This document shows positions 21,101 to 29,832 of a DNA stretch of 64,000 bases, in pieces. The notes beneath the pieces are model-generated. The model was not told the DNA's origin. It saw only the letters and a list, made by a program, of their open reading frames with translations, and made no database searches. Origin of the DNA: Stereocaulon alpinum. Taxonomy: Eukaryota > Ascomycota > Lecanoromycetes > Lecanorales > Stereocaulaceae. The DNA lies in NCBI GenBank assembly GCA_018257865.1, contig JAEUBA010000085.1:1-64000 (forward strand), written 5' to 3'. Each line of letters begins with the position of its first letter. Position 1 is the stretch's first letter. A program made the translations under genes and the position numbers.

Positions 21101-22305
21101 TCAGGCGTCCAAACATAACGAACAGTCATCATCAAGATCTGGCGTAGACATCCCATACGAAGTAGAGCGGAGGCCACACCTCTAGCAGATCCGACCTTTT
21201 CAAAGAACGTTGTTGCTACTTCATAGTGTTGAAATGCCGCTTGTACCACAGATCTTTCGAGGGATTTACCCAGACCATCTGTGATGACTGGAACAGTCAT
21301 CCCTGCTGTACTTGGTTTCTGATAAGATGTTGCAAAGCACAGCTCCTCAGTCAGCGGCTTTAGATGCTTTCCCACACTCATAGTCTCCTCAAGGTGCTCA
21401 AGCAGAGACTTAGCGCTCGACAATGGATTATATTGACTACTGTCTCCACCGCAATCATCCCAGTCATCCCGGATATTGACATTGAGAAATACAGGCGAAG
21501 TGTGAGGGGTTGAACATGAACGATCGCCATGCATTATTGCGCACAGGGCTAGCCCGTGATGATCGCCAGCTCTCGTGTACCTTACCCGCATCCGATTCAA
21601 ATAGAAGTGATCGTCTGCTAGCCCCTGAGAGTATGATAGTTGGTAGAGTAGGCTGTCTGCATACGCAGATGCGGAGAGCATGCCAGACACATCTAGTAGT
21701 CGTTGAGCTGTTTGGAGCGCCTTTCGAGTCTGGTCGAGTATTTCCACTCCAAGGTCAGATGCCACCGCACCCTCTCTTCCCAGAGTCGGATGGAGCCCCT
21801 GAGCAATCTCCAAAGCTGCCGGTAACCAGTGGATCCCCACAAACAAGTAGTATTCGGCAACATCGAGTCGCGAAACATTTTGCATCGATTGTTCGCATAG
21901 GTCCATACTCTCTCCGACGACAAGTGCAACGTAGTCGCCAGACTCTCCATTCTCAGAAGTGAGTTTGGCTGGGGACCCAGCAAGCGAGCAGAAGCGAAAG
22001 CAAGGGGGCTGTTCGAGCCATGAGGTCAGAAGGATACGATATGCGTGGGCTCGGAACTTCCATCTTTGTGGGAGGTTGTCCTGAGCAGTCAGCTGCAAGA
22101 TGAGGGGGAAGGCCCTGGAAGGGTCTGCGGATAGACTATGCCAAATGGCTCGCAGAAGAGCTGTCGCAGCGGTCGCGTTGGCTGCGCGTGGGTCGGGATT
22201 CGACTCAATGTGATCAAGCTTATATGATAATTCGGCGAGGTTACCGCGGAATTCTTCGGGGAAAATACCTCCGCCGAAGAAATTGCAGACCTCCTCAAAA
22301 TCCAT
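18139..22305 (-). CDS. Helical-repeat protein with C-terminal CHAT protease domain
   Basis: One uninterrupted exon, 1388 residues from the first ATG (22305); the frame opens four codons earlier only at a TTG. Residues ~50-950 are almost wholly helical, with TPR-like Ala/Leu periodicity (for example LEIDCLASLGDYQSALLKL). Residues ~1000-1365 match CHAT (caspase HetF associated with TPRs). In order they hold VIFISSGELARFPFGTL near 1061, SQTPSLYSLLDL, LHLGTHG with catalytic His1179, VVVFSACFSG with catalytic Cys1218, GDILGFSHAVLAAGANAYIGALW, and the closing HPFYWAPFIIMG. The His-Cys spacing of 39 is normal and both residues are present, so an active cysteine protease is expected. No signal peptide, membrane helix or nucleotide-binding P-loop was found, so it is not an NLR in the usual sense. 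TPR-CHAT proteins act as ligand-controlled proteases. The divergent neighbour at 22673 is the likely partner or substrate. Confidence 0.9.
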   Translation of the reverse strand: MDFEEVCNFFGGGIFPEEFRGNLAELSYKLDHIESNPDPRAANATAATALLRAIWHSLSADPSRAFPLILQLTAQDNLPQRWKFRAHAYRILLTSWLEQPPCFRFCSLAGSPAKLTSENGESGDYVALVVGESMDLCEQSMQNVSRLDVAEYYLFVGIHWLPAALEIAQGLHPTLGREGAVASDLGVEILDQTRKALQTAQRLLDVSGMLSASAYADSLLYQLSYSQGLADDHFYLNRMRVRYTRAGDHHGLALCAIMHGDRSCSTPHTSPVFLNVNIRDDWDDCGGDSSQYNPLSSAKSLLEHLEETMSVGKHLKPLTEELCFATSYQKPSTAGMTVPVITDGLGKSLERSVVQAAFQHYEVATTFFEKVGSARGVASALLRMGCLRQILMMTVRYVWTPEEVERSFEFFLRAESLFTAWGDTWNQKLAQTHRISLFARTSDRLLLGTSIGRWGKETGNDEYTLRFGLLALRLARHARYIRGQIHEARHHVHVALAIFDAGTRRSSAMLQSLTLEIDCLASLGDYQSALLKLDDLKGLLLNVVALFFEDIEAHGDKMLEDLHGLQRRICAHQHSAKKACELAISIVPEYTKNIHGMDNVIIDLMGKVKELDFTEFTKASTAIWVSQQEERLRFVRASIAIDKTESSAKSSEDSLSSALEEALRITNESTKFARLYSVNLKARMGQIDAAAEILTSVEDNVRLPIDLPEDLVSKLYLFHKEILGQEILLNACIQVKNWQRGRRVLNVVEKMSPGYFTSASSYTRTPPWQRCLWAGLIMEGIDRHDLALRFLIQGKELFSLSQALRQTMSGIGERLVQLRTGGVRLINAYIRVLLHLRDKRTYQSDLQPLSRCRVDLVVFKAFAQPLLYLSGDPEVDALVALETERMGLFNELESSPSDMDRAQLIRDQYHIQLLLDLKSLPRSRDRDEEIELEGLESGKVDAQNRLQRASVMRDWSRRPRPDQVVKLIIESEYLDKVLVIHTSVDEDGMALIGIGGKGIEHANFDVTANTRVIRKLVDICLHEFAFSEGRESWKGALEPLGLLSAAILGPLEEAVAAAEHVIFISSGELARFPFGTLLSRSTHLIMEKGVSQTPSLYSLLDLMTRERNKSALGRFCALAKPGSLRESTRTGEKQLPMAGVEVILLANLFGTKPRNAAHMTREDFMQEFESCDWLHLGTHGSVDLEAPFHSSLSLREKLRVLDLLAVQSAVKVVVFSACFSGLGKSTDRGDILGFSHAVLAAGANAYIGALWHSNDLATLAHMSFFYHELLFHEDHASIATLWHRATTSLISLNLKDNRGIIDIIDDFMNGWDTAEDEGLEPGKLVKFGRQKLQHLKEELSNPEHIIDFKHPFYWAPFIIMGNAEQYYTMERTDNAVPGYDHDERRENS

Positions 22306-22672
22306 GGTGCTGTACAAGGATCAACAAGGCCTCTTAGCCTCTACCAGCTTGCGCTGTCCAGATTTGATGCCCCCAGCCATCCTAGCCACCGGACCATTGG
22401 GTACGTATTGGGGGCAATGCTCTACAATCAAAACGATCAGTTAAGCAATGTCATATCTCATCTATGGGCCTATGTATCTTTGACGTGCGTGTAGTGCGGG
22501 TGCGGGGCTCGCCAAGGATGGTGCTCGGCCGACGCCTATGATTGGCCAATCACAGTGCCCGTGTGAACGCCAGACCAATTAGCCAAGACTAGATGACTGT
22601 GATGCACGACAACATTCAAGGAGGTGTGCAACATCTCAACCGCAGAACAGTAGCAGCAGAGCTCCCGGCGAA
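22306..22672. promoter_or_regulatory. Bidirectional promoter region
   Basis: These 367 bp separate the start codons of the CHAT gene (minus) and the gasdermin-like gene (plus), and must carry both promoters. The spacing is short for this window, where other divergent pairs are 0.65-1.2 kb apart, which suggests shared control. The sequence includes two nearly adjacent GGCCAAT/CCAAT-type boxes (GATTGGCCAATCA near 22540 and CCAATTAG near 22575). CCAAT boxes are common bidirectional promoter elements in fungi. No clear TATA box was seen. Confidence 0.55.
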
Positions 22673-23690
22673 ATGAGAAAATTGTCTTATCATGGCTACG
22701 AGGAAGGATACGACATGCGTGTTCTGCGCCTAGGAAATCTAGCTTTCGACTTTGCCTACCCACAGACAAAGAAGCCTTATTATCACCCTGAATTTAGGTA
22801 AGTTCCCTTCCCAGAGACCGTGTCGGTGCTGAATATGGTTGGTGCAGCGCCGAGGACACGGAGAAGTGGGCGACTTCAGACCAGCGACCCTTGTGCTACA
22901 TGGCTGCACAAGGGGGTAGAAACTTCAGCATTGGGCTCGGGTTACAAGATCTTCTGGACTTCAGCAGCTCAGGATCTGGAGATAGCTACACCATAGTAAT
23001 TGGAAAAGATGGCTCCAAAGTCGAATTAATTGAGTATGTCAAACGCATCATGTTCAATATCCGTAATGCTTATGTGACAGACCCGACAGATTCTTCGACC
23101 AGGTCGTCTTAGCTAGTGATGATGCACGCTTCTGGCTTGAGTCCCGACTAGCCGTAGCTCGTAAACTACAAATCTTGAAAGGCTACATCGGTATGACACC
23201 TAAGATCTGGCTCCTCATAGGGCTCTACCACATTCAAGATGCCGTCACGTTCTCCGCCTACGGCCAGTCTGCAGAAGGAGGCATTAGCGGCTCCAGTCCT
23301 CTGCTAGAGCCTACTGGACTCGCAAGCTTACTGCAACTCAAGATCGGTATGAAAGCCAAATTTGGGGACAACGCTGTGGTACAACGCGGTACTCAGATTA
23401 GCGGTAAGAAAGTGTGGGCAGCACTGTGGCAGCGGGTGGATGCAAAAGTTATGAGTGTAAAGAAATGGGAGAAGCACATGGGTGGGAGGCAGTTGAAGCT
23501 GCTTGATATATACAGCTGGCAGACGGTGCGCGCAGGGGGGGAAGAGCAGGCTGTAGCGGAGGTCGCACTTGCTGAAAATGAAGGTGAGCAAGTTGTGCAG
23601 GACTCAACCCTGGATCTGGGCAAGGACTATTGGGAAGATTTTGACAAGGAGGTCGCGTATATCGAAGACGAGTGGAATGACGACACCTAA
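22673..23690 (+). CDS. Putative fungal gasdermin-like protein
   Basis: Three exons, 22673-22797, 22848-23033 and 23081-23690, with introns of 50 and 47 nt; 306 residues. Both junctions keep the frame (YYHPEF/SAEDTE and KVELIE/PDRFFDQ). The N-terminal third has RPLCYMAAQGG and LGLQDLLDF, then a beta-hairpin (SYTIVIGKDGSKVELI). A helical stretch follows (ARFWLESRLAVARKLQ). Next comes an alternating, amphipathic strand region with the shape IWLLIGLYHIQDAVTF, a Gly/Ser-rich turn, and LASLLQLKIGMKAKF, ending in KVWAALWQRVDAKV. This order resembles the strand pairs that insert into membranes in fungal gasdermin-like proteins (RCD-1/HET-Q1 group, 250-300 residues). The last ~60 residues form an acidic tail that could be an inhibitory segment removed by proteolysis. 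The family call is an inference from layout and from the divergent CHAT protease gene. If wrong, it is an uncharacterised fungal protein. Confidence 0.6.
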
Positions 23691-24222
23691 GGGTGTTCAT
23701 GAGCACCAGAAGCGCCGAGGAAGATGTGACTAGTCCCCCGTGACTATGGTACCTAAGTTATAGCTTTTGACAGAATTGCATGCATGAGTGCTTCCATTGG
23801 CGTTAGCTGGAGTGATTTATTTTGGATCATGTTCGGTCTAGGCTTTCCTTTTTCGACATATTAGTACCATGTTAAGATTGCCAAGTGATCTCTTATCATG
23901 TCCATATGACGGTCTTGTGTAAGGTCCTATGTGGTGCGACATTTGCGAGCGCGCTACTTTGCTAACCTACCTTCTGAATTAGACGGAGAAGCCACGACTG
24001 CATTAAAAATGGTCATATGATTATTGCTTTCTGAACAGAACGGGTCCAAGCCCATCCGACGCTCAGCCAGCCCGCGCAAAGTACCTCATACTTTTCCATA
24101 AGACTGTCTAGAGTCACCCGCCCAGCGCCTGGCTGGACATTACAACCTCATTACGCAATCCAAGCGCTGTCCCCTTTCACCGGTCCCTGAATCTCCGTCA
24201 CCGACTCCTCGCTTGCAACAAT
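23691..24222. other. Intergenic between convergent genes
   Basis: Contains the 3' ends of the gasdermin-like gene and of the MARVEL-type gene. No open frame, repeat or RNA gene was recognised. Confidence 0.55.
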
Positions 24223-24881
24223 TTATATCTTCCCGCCTCTTCTCCATGCCAGCAAGGCAAGCGCGAATGTCGCGAGGAACGTTCCGAAGGCGAACCATAT
24301 GAAGGCAGTATCGGCCTGGGCTTCTCGGCAGCGCATCACGCGGTTGACATTTAAATCGACGGCTCCGGTTTTGTCTTTACCGCCGTTGATAACGACGTTG
24401 TTGACAAGGTAGGGACAGCTTTGGTGGTCTGCAGAGCAGGAGCAAGAGTGCACGCCGAGTTTGGCTGCCATCGCCTGTAGTACAATTGATGATCAGTACT
24501 TCGTTCTTTTGTGTAGCAACAGCCACGTGGAATTATAACGCATACCGTTCCTCCAGCAAAGGTGAATAGCAATGTCAGGCCTTCCAAGGCAACCCCTACT
24601 ATTCCTGCCAGCGCGTCGACTTTTATGGCTGCCAGACCGAGGAACGAGACGACAAGGAGCCATATGCCAAGGAAGACTTCATAGTTCGTGACTGACGGTG
24701 CGCCACCAAGTGCCTGACTTGCGACGAGGTGGCCTGAGAGACCTAGGATTACTATTGCGAAGAAGATCTGTTTATGGAATGTGGTTAGCTTTCGGCTACG
24801 CGCGGAACTAGGATGAGGTGGGGGAGGGGTGGAAGCACTGACTTGAAGACCGCGGAGGGCGATGTTGATGATGGCAGGCAT
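24223..24881 (-). CDS. MARVEL-type four-helix membrane protein
   Basis: Three exons: 24881-24843, 24767-24546 and 24474-24223; introns 75 and 71 nt; 170 residues. Exon 1 is a short amphipathic start (MPAIINIALRGLQ). Exon 2 gives three hydrophobic segments (IFFAIVILGLSGHLVA, VFLGIWLLVVSFLGLAAI, and IVGVALEGLTLLFTFAGG). Exon 3 carries a Cys-rich loop (HSCSCSADHQSC), then a fourth segment (AFIWFAFGTFLATFALALLAW) and a basic end. Four helices with an N-terminal RxxQ-type start is the MARVEL layout found in fungal plasma-membrane eisosome-associated (NCE102-like) and related proteins. An upstream Met at 24950 would add a Ser/Pro-rich leader and looks like untranslated sequence. Confidence 0.75.
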
Positions 24882-25377
24882 GGTGAGGAAGTGTGGAGAG
24901 GGTTTGGTGTAGAGGTAGAGCTGTAGGGAATGGTGGGAGGTTGAAGGCAAGAAGATGTTTGTAGCTCTCGAGATCCAGGAACGGGAAATTGGTTGGAACT
25001 AAGGCCGCGTGTGGCTTAGCTACCTTCCGCCAAGCCGGCTTTAACCTGCTCTGCGACCAATCATGCGACGCTTCTAAGCCATGACGTACCCTTTGCAGCT
25101 CTCATTCAATCTCTTGTTTGGGTTTCTTGAACTTCCTTCACCGTTCGAGAGGTCTACCTATGATAAAGCTGTTTAACATGCCCTACTATAAACTTTGACT
25201 GGGCAGCTAAGTTTACTCCAGCCTCGGTGTTCGTAACAGGTAAATAAGGTCATGTCCGAGCTGACTTTTTATTTGGTGTTGCGATCTCCTGCCAACAGCT
25301 CTACCGACGTCTGTCTTAAGCTGTGAATGATCCACAGCTCTGCCGAGCTTTATATGACTGATGCATAAGGTGTTGTA
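24882..25377. other. Intergenic, nothing recognised
   Basis: Upstream region of the MARVEL-type gene and downstream region of the P450 gene. No gene is seen. Confidence 0.55.
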
Positions 25378-27416
25378 TCAAATCTCACCCTTACCCTCTT
25401 CAGCAACTGTGGCTGCGGCAGCACTCACATGCACTCCTCGACTTGCCGGCGACGGCTGGCCTAGGAAGCAGTCCCGCCTAACATCAATGTCCCGCTCACG
25501 CACTGTATCGTATAGCTGCAACTCGAACCGGCGGAATAGACAAGCGATCATAATGTAGAGCTCAGCATAAGCCAAGCTGGATATCGCACATAGTCAGCAT
25601 AGAATCAAGCATGCCTTAGACGAAGTAACTCTCATAGGGGGTACATACTGCAGGCCAGGACAGTTACGGCTACCTCGGCCGAATGGCACATAAGCTCGCG
25701 TCATACGTTCCAGGTCCGGATTGGTTGGGAGCCACCGTTCAGGCATAAACTTTAGCGGATCGGGGAATATCGAGGCTTCCAGAAGGACGTCGCAAAGGGT
25801 CATGCTGACCGGAGTCTTAAAGATGATAGAAGTAGTTAGTTCATCGAGTCGAAGTAGTTCTCATGTCACGGAAAGAAAGCAGTCCCAGAAGACGCTTACC
25901 CCAGGCGCAATTTCCCAATCATTGTATTGTAGCGAGTCCTTGGGCGATGTGAGGGGTAGACGAGACGTTACAAGACTTGCGATGCGCAAGGACTCTTTAA
26001 TCACTGCTGTCTGTCATCGATTCCGTTAGATCTGTGGTCTTGCCATTTGTGGAAACTCACCAGCCATGGCAGCTGCTCCAATGTCTTCACATCAATTCTC
26101 ATGTAAGGGTCTACCATCGCGGCTTTAAGTTCATTTCTCAGTCTGCTTAGGACCGTATCTCGGTTCGCCAGAAGATGGTATGTGGCCGTAGTCAACACTC
26201 GAGCAGTTGTATCGCTACCCCCTGCTAAAACAGCAAACCCTTCCTGAGCGATTCGGTCTCGTTGCTTCTCACTAGGGGGTAATTTATTGCTTGAGAGTAT
26301 GCACTGAAAGATGTTGGTAGGTATTGGGGTCTCATCCGCTGATGACGATAGTCTTTTGCTGGGAGAGTTTGCCCGTAGACGAGCCTCATTGATACTAATC
26401 GCCGCAGCCGCCTGCTTGAGCATGTCCTATGTGGCACCGACCTCAGCAATTGTGCTCCCTAAAGCGGGATGTATCACTCTCGCCCTACCTGATGAAATGC
26501 TACGAGCCTCGCAATGTCTGGGACCGTAGTTCGAAGCACCCAAAGAGGAAGCTTCAATGCTATCGGTACCATCCACGTGAACTGTTTCTGCAAAGGTGTC
26601 AACATCGCAGTTGATCTCATGGTCTTCTGCCACTCCAATGTTGCATTATCATCCTTCTGCAAGTCGAGAGAGGTCTCAAATGCGTGGCCACAAATCGTGT
26701 CTGTTGTCATAGCCAAAAAGTTTTTGCGCAACTCGGCAATACCATCATTGGCGAGCTGGCCCGATAATCTCTTACCGAATAATTCCACCTTCTCATGAAT
26801 CATGGTCTCAGAATGAACAATGGCACTTTTCGAAAAGAAAGGATTAATAGCAGCCCGCCTTCTTTTATGTAAATCGTGTTGAACAGTGCCATGTACTAGT
26901 ATTCACGGCTAAGTAGCTGTTTGGAAGGGATACAAAAGGCGACTAACCGCTTTGCGGTATTCCTGTCATCATGGCTGCCGGGGTGTACTTGTCTCGCATG
27001 CCCTTTGAGCTGTAAGTCTTGCATTCGAGATGTCACGAATACCTTGAGCCGCTCACCGATGAGGTGTTTGTATACAACACTCCAATCCAGTTCGAATCCT
27101 TGACATGAAGTTCATGAGGGTTGATCCGCACAATTGGTCCTATTTTGTGCTCAGATGAGTGGTGTAGGTAAGATCAGATATTGGGATCAACGAAGGATTT
27201 ACCATAGATCTCGTGCATGCGTTCGATTTCGTACATGAACTGGCCCCCTGGCCGTTTGATAATATCAAAGTAGAATTCATACCATTTCGTCACCGCAGCA
27301 ATCCGAGGTCCCGGATATTTCGACAGAGGATGTAAGTAAATACGATAGATGACCAAGCAAAACCAGAATGTGATCAGTACTCCGGCCGACGCCAGGTAGT
27401 GTATCCAGGACGGCAT
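25378..27416 (-). CDS. Cytochrome P450 monooxygenase
   Basis: Eight exons: 27416-27203, 27139-27057, 27002-26948, 26895-26489, 26426-26061, 26010-25900, 25815-25649 and 25576-25378; 533 residues, normal for a microsomal P450. The N-terminus has one membrane anchor followed by the proline hinge (HPLSKYPGPRIA). Then come YGPIVRINPHELH, HDLHKRRRAAINPFFSK, the oxygen-binding helix motif AGGSDTTARVL, KESLRIAS with the ExxR pair, PERWLP, and the haem-binding FGRGSRNCPG with its axial Cys. The intron before the last exon rebuilds CPGLHLAYAELY. The N-terminal half resembles the trichodiene-oxygenase-like (CYP58-type) group, but the substrate cannot be told. It should sit in the endoplasmic reticulum and need a P450 reductase. 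No terpene cyclase or PKS gene is adjacent. Confidence 0.9.
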
Positions 27417-29033
27417 GGTGTCAAGGCAGCGATGCGGATTATCAGGGAGACAACGCTGGGAGGATGGAGAGAAATCCAACACAAGCCGCTGGTACCACGT
27501 CGTGTCACATCACGTGAGATGAGTCTCATAAGCGCCAGATCAGGTACAACTTTGTACTCAGCGATAGCTCATCCTGCCGTTAAGCTTAGCCGTCCGATCC
27601 AATGTTGAGACTGGCTCCGTTTAATGTATCAGTCCTCTGCTTCTCCTGCGCAACCCTCACAGCTGATTATTTTAAATCAAGTGAGTCAGCCACATGCAGC
27701 TGCTGCGAAGAACGCCGATGACCGAAAGCTTGACTGAAAACCCTCATGGCGAACCCTGTCGAACAGGGATTGAGGCTCCGACGGGTCTAGAAGCAGCTTC
27801 TACGGCTGCATCTTCACATCAAGCTGGGCATTTGTCCGAAAGTCAGACCACTAGGGCTGCGAATGTGGGTTCACGTCATCACCCACACCCCACCATCCCC
27901 TCATTATCAGGCGGGCAGTCACGGTAGCAGAGCCGTCAGACTGGATACAGCATTGAACCGGGGAACCCTAACCTTGGCGATGTGTCGAGCGTCAATAGAA
28001 ATGCGGATCCCTCGTAGTCATCCTAGCGTGGCTGACTGCGACTGTAGCTCATGATTCCTACAGGAAATCGCCACCCGCCGAAGTCTAAATCTTATGGTAT
28101 GTTATCAGTCATGGCTTGCACTACTATCTAACTACCTCTTGCTTGCTTTGAAGTGCATTTCTGGCAGCACTGTAGGGTATTCATATTCGGACGATGTTTG
28201 CTCTTACAAGGAGTTCTAGCTCCGAAGAATGCCTGACTTACGGGACTCACTGCCGTTGAGATTGAGATCTGGGACTTCTGTAATGTTGCCGAGAGCGTTC
28301 GTGCTAAAGAGCCCCTGTAATTATGGAAAGGTATGACTCCCATGCGCTGTGCGACTTCTGCATCTGCCCAATTACTGGCTGGACCTCTCACCCTTCCTTC
28401 CTGTTCGTCTAAACCCAAGGCTCTAGAGTCTTCATAAGCCTAGACATGCTAGACCAATCCGGGACTTCCGGAATCTGACCTTCATCAGCAGCGTGACCCC
28501 ATCTGGTGAGGGTGCATGAAGGGATCCAATGAGACGACTCTGATAAGGCTTTCACGTGATACTCGGGTCAGCACGCGAGTTCACTGCTTGAACCGGTGCG
28601 GGTTCCAAATCGAAGCCTTCCACGTCATTACGTCGTGACTGCATTCGGAGAATGTGCATATGGACCTGTCACTCACAGGCTCATGCAACTAACATCCGAA
28701 TCGCGCCAGTTAGGCCACACCCCATGCGCGGGAACTCACGCCAAGGTAATTTTTTATCGAGGGAGTCTTGGCCCCAGAGCGTTTGACAATCCACAATGGA
28801 AGTAGCTTCTCTGCACAACACTGTTGCACTAAAGAATGAGAGCGGCGCATGAGAAGAGTTGGAAACATTCTGGTTAGGGCTAGACTCGTATTCGGCTACT
28901 CTTGTGCTTATTGGACTCATACTAAGGCTAACGTCAAGAAAAGAGCTTGTTGAAAAGGTCAGGTTCTTGCGCTCGCCTGCACAATGACTCGTTCAATTCG
29001 AGATGAAGCTTAACAAAGTGTGTCCTCAGATTA
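27417..29033. other. Intergenic, nothing recognised
   Basis: About 1.6 kb. Several short frames (28128-28418 minus; 27694-27927, 28596-28805 plus) show no domain or splice pattern. No repeat was noticed. Confidence 0.5.
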
Positions 29034-29780
29034 TTAGCTTGTGGAAGTCTCGTTCTGTCTAAGCCACCCATCCCCCACGCTCACAGCAGGATCCTCGGCA
29101 GAGCTTGCCTGAACGATCAAGTCCCTTGTTCCCACGGCAACGGTAAATGGCCGTGTGCCAACCATACCAAAGAAGTAATAAATTTGCTGTCTGGCGTGTG
29201 GTATTTCAATTGGCCATCTCACATCCACAGCATCGTACGGCTGACTATATCCGGCATTCTTGATCAAGAGATCTGCTTGTGGGAGATCCATTGCTATATG
29301 AATAGGCAGAGGCCCATTGCCTGGCTGTGTTCTGGTCTGCGTCAGCCGTGGCGGACCCCACTGTCCCCATTCTCTCATTTCGACGAAAAGGTTTTTGCCA
29401 TTTAACTCGAATATCAGTCGAACGTCCTGAATCTCTTCAGGATTCCTGGTAGGACCGTATTGGGCCGTCGCTTGGACTTGGATAAATACAGCCTTTGGGT
29501 ACTGGAGTGTTGTTGTGATCACAGCATCATAGACTGTATCATTGAAGCGTATGAGATTGTCATGACTTGTGTTAGTAGGAGCGAAGATCTTGCGATTGGT
29601 CAGGACAGCTGTGTCGGCGCCCTTGGGTATCACGTCTGGGAAGTTGATGCTGCGGGAGGTTCCCGACCGGACGACATTTGTCGAAGCCACATGTAAACTT
29701 GCTGTTGCTCCGGACTTGGCAAGCAGCAAGCTGAGAAATAGGCATTGAAGGTATCCCATATTGGAGAGTGCAGAGGCCAT
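29034..29780 (-). CDS. Predicted secreted protein of unknown function
   Basis: Single exon. The first ATG downstream of a TATA box is at 29780 (248 residues); the next, at 29759, gives 241. Both are followed by a clear signal peptide core (LQCLFLSLLLAKSGATA), and the open frame above them begins only at a TTG. The mature part has evenly spaced strands: DAVITTTLQYPKAVFIQV, then VRLIFELNGKNLFVEM, and IYYFFGMVGTRPFTVAVG near the end. There are several N-glycosylation sites (NTSHDN, NETSTS). No Cys-rich effector pattern and no catalytic motif was recognised. A beta-rich extracellular protein is likely. The function is unknown. Confidence 0.65.
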   Translation of the reverse strand: MASALSNMGYLQCLFLSLLLAKSGATASLHVASTNVVRSGTSRSINFPDVIPKGADTAVLTNRKIFAPTNTSHDNLIRFNDTVYDAVITTTLQYPKAVFIQVQATAQYGPTRNPEEIQDVRLIFELNGKNLFVEMREWGQWGPPRLTQTRTQPGNGPLPIHIAMDLPQADLLIKNAGYSQPYDAVDVRWPIEIPHARQQIYYFFGMVGTRPFTVAVGTRDLIVQASSAEDPAVSVGDGWLRQNETSTS

Positions 29781-29826
29781 GCATGCACGGATCAATCCTC
29801 CACTTCTACGTGGGATACCATGGGAA

Positions 29827-29832
29827 TATATA
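29827..29832 (-). promoter_or_regulatory. TATA box for the secreted-protein gene
   Basis: TATATA on the minus strand, 47 bases before the ATG at 29780 and within a GC-rich surround (CCCCAC before, TTCCCATGG after). The distance leaves room for a start of transcription near 29800, which favours 29780 over any upstream codon. Confidence 0.5.

Noticed and set aside
24882..24950. Upstream Met as start of the MARVEL-type protein
   Set aside because: It adds a Ser/Pro/Tyr-rich leader not expected in this family, where the N-terminus is short before the first helix.
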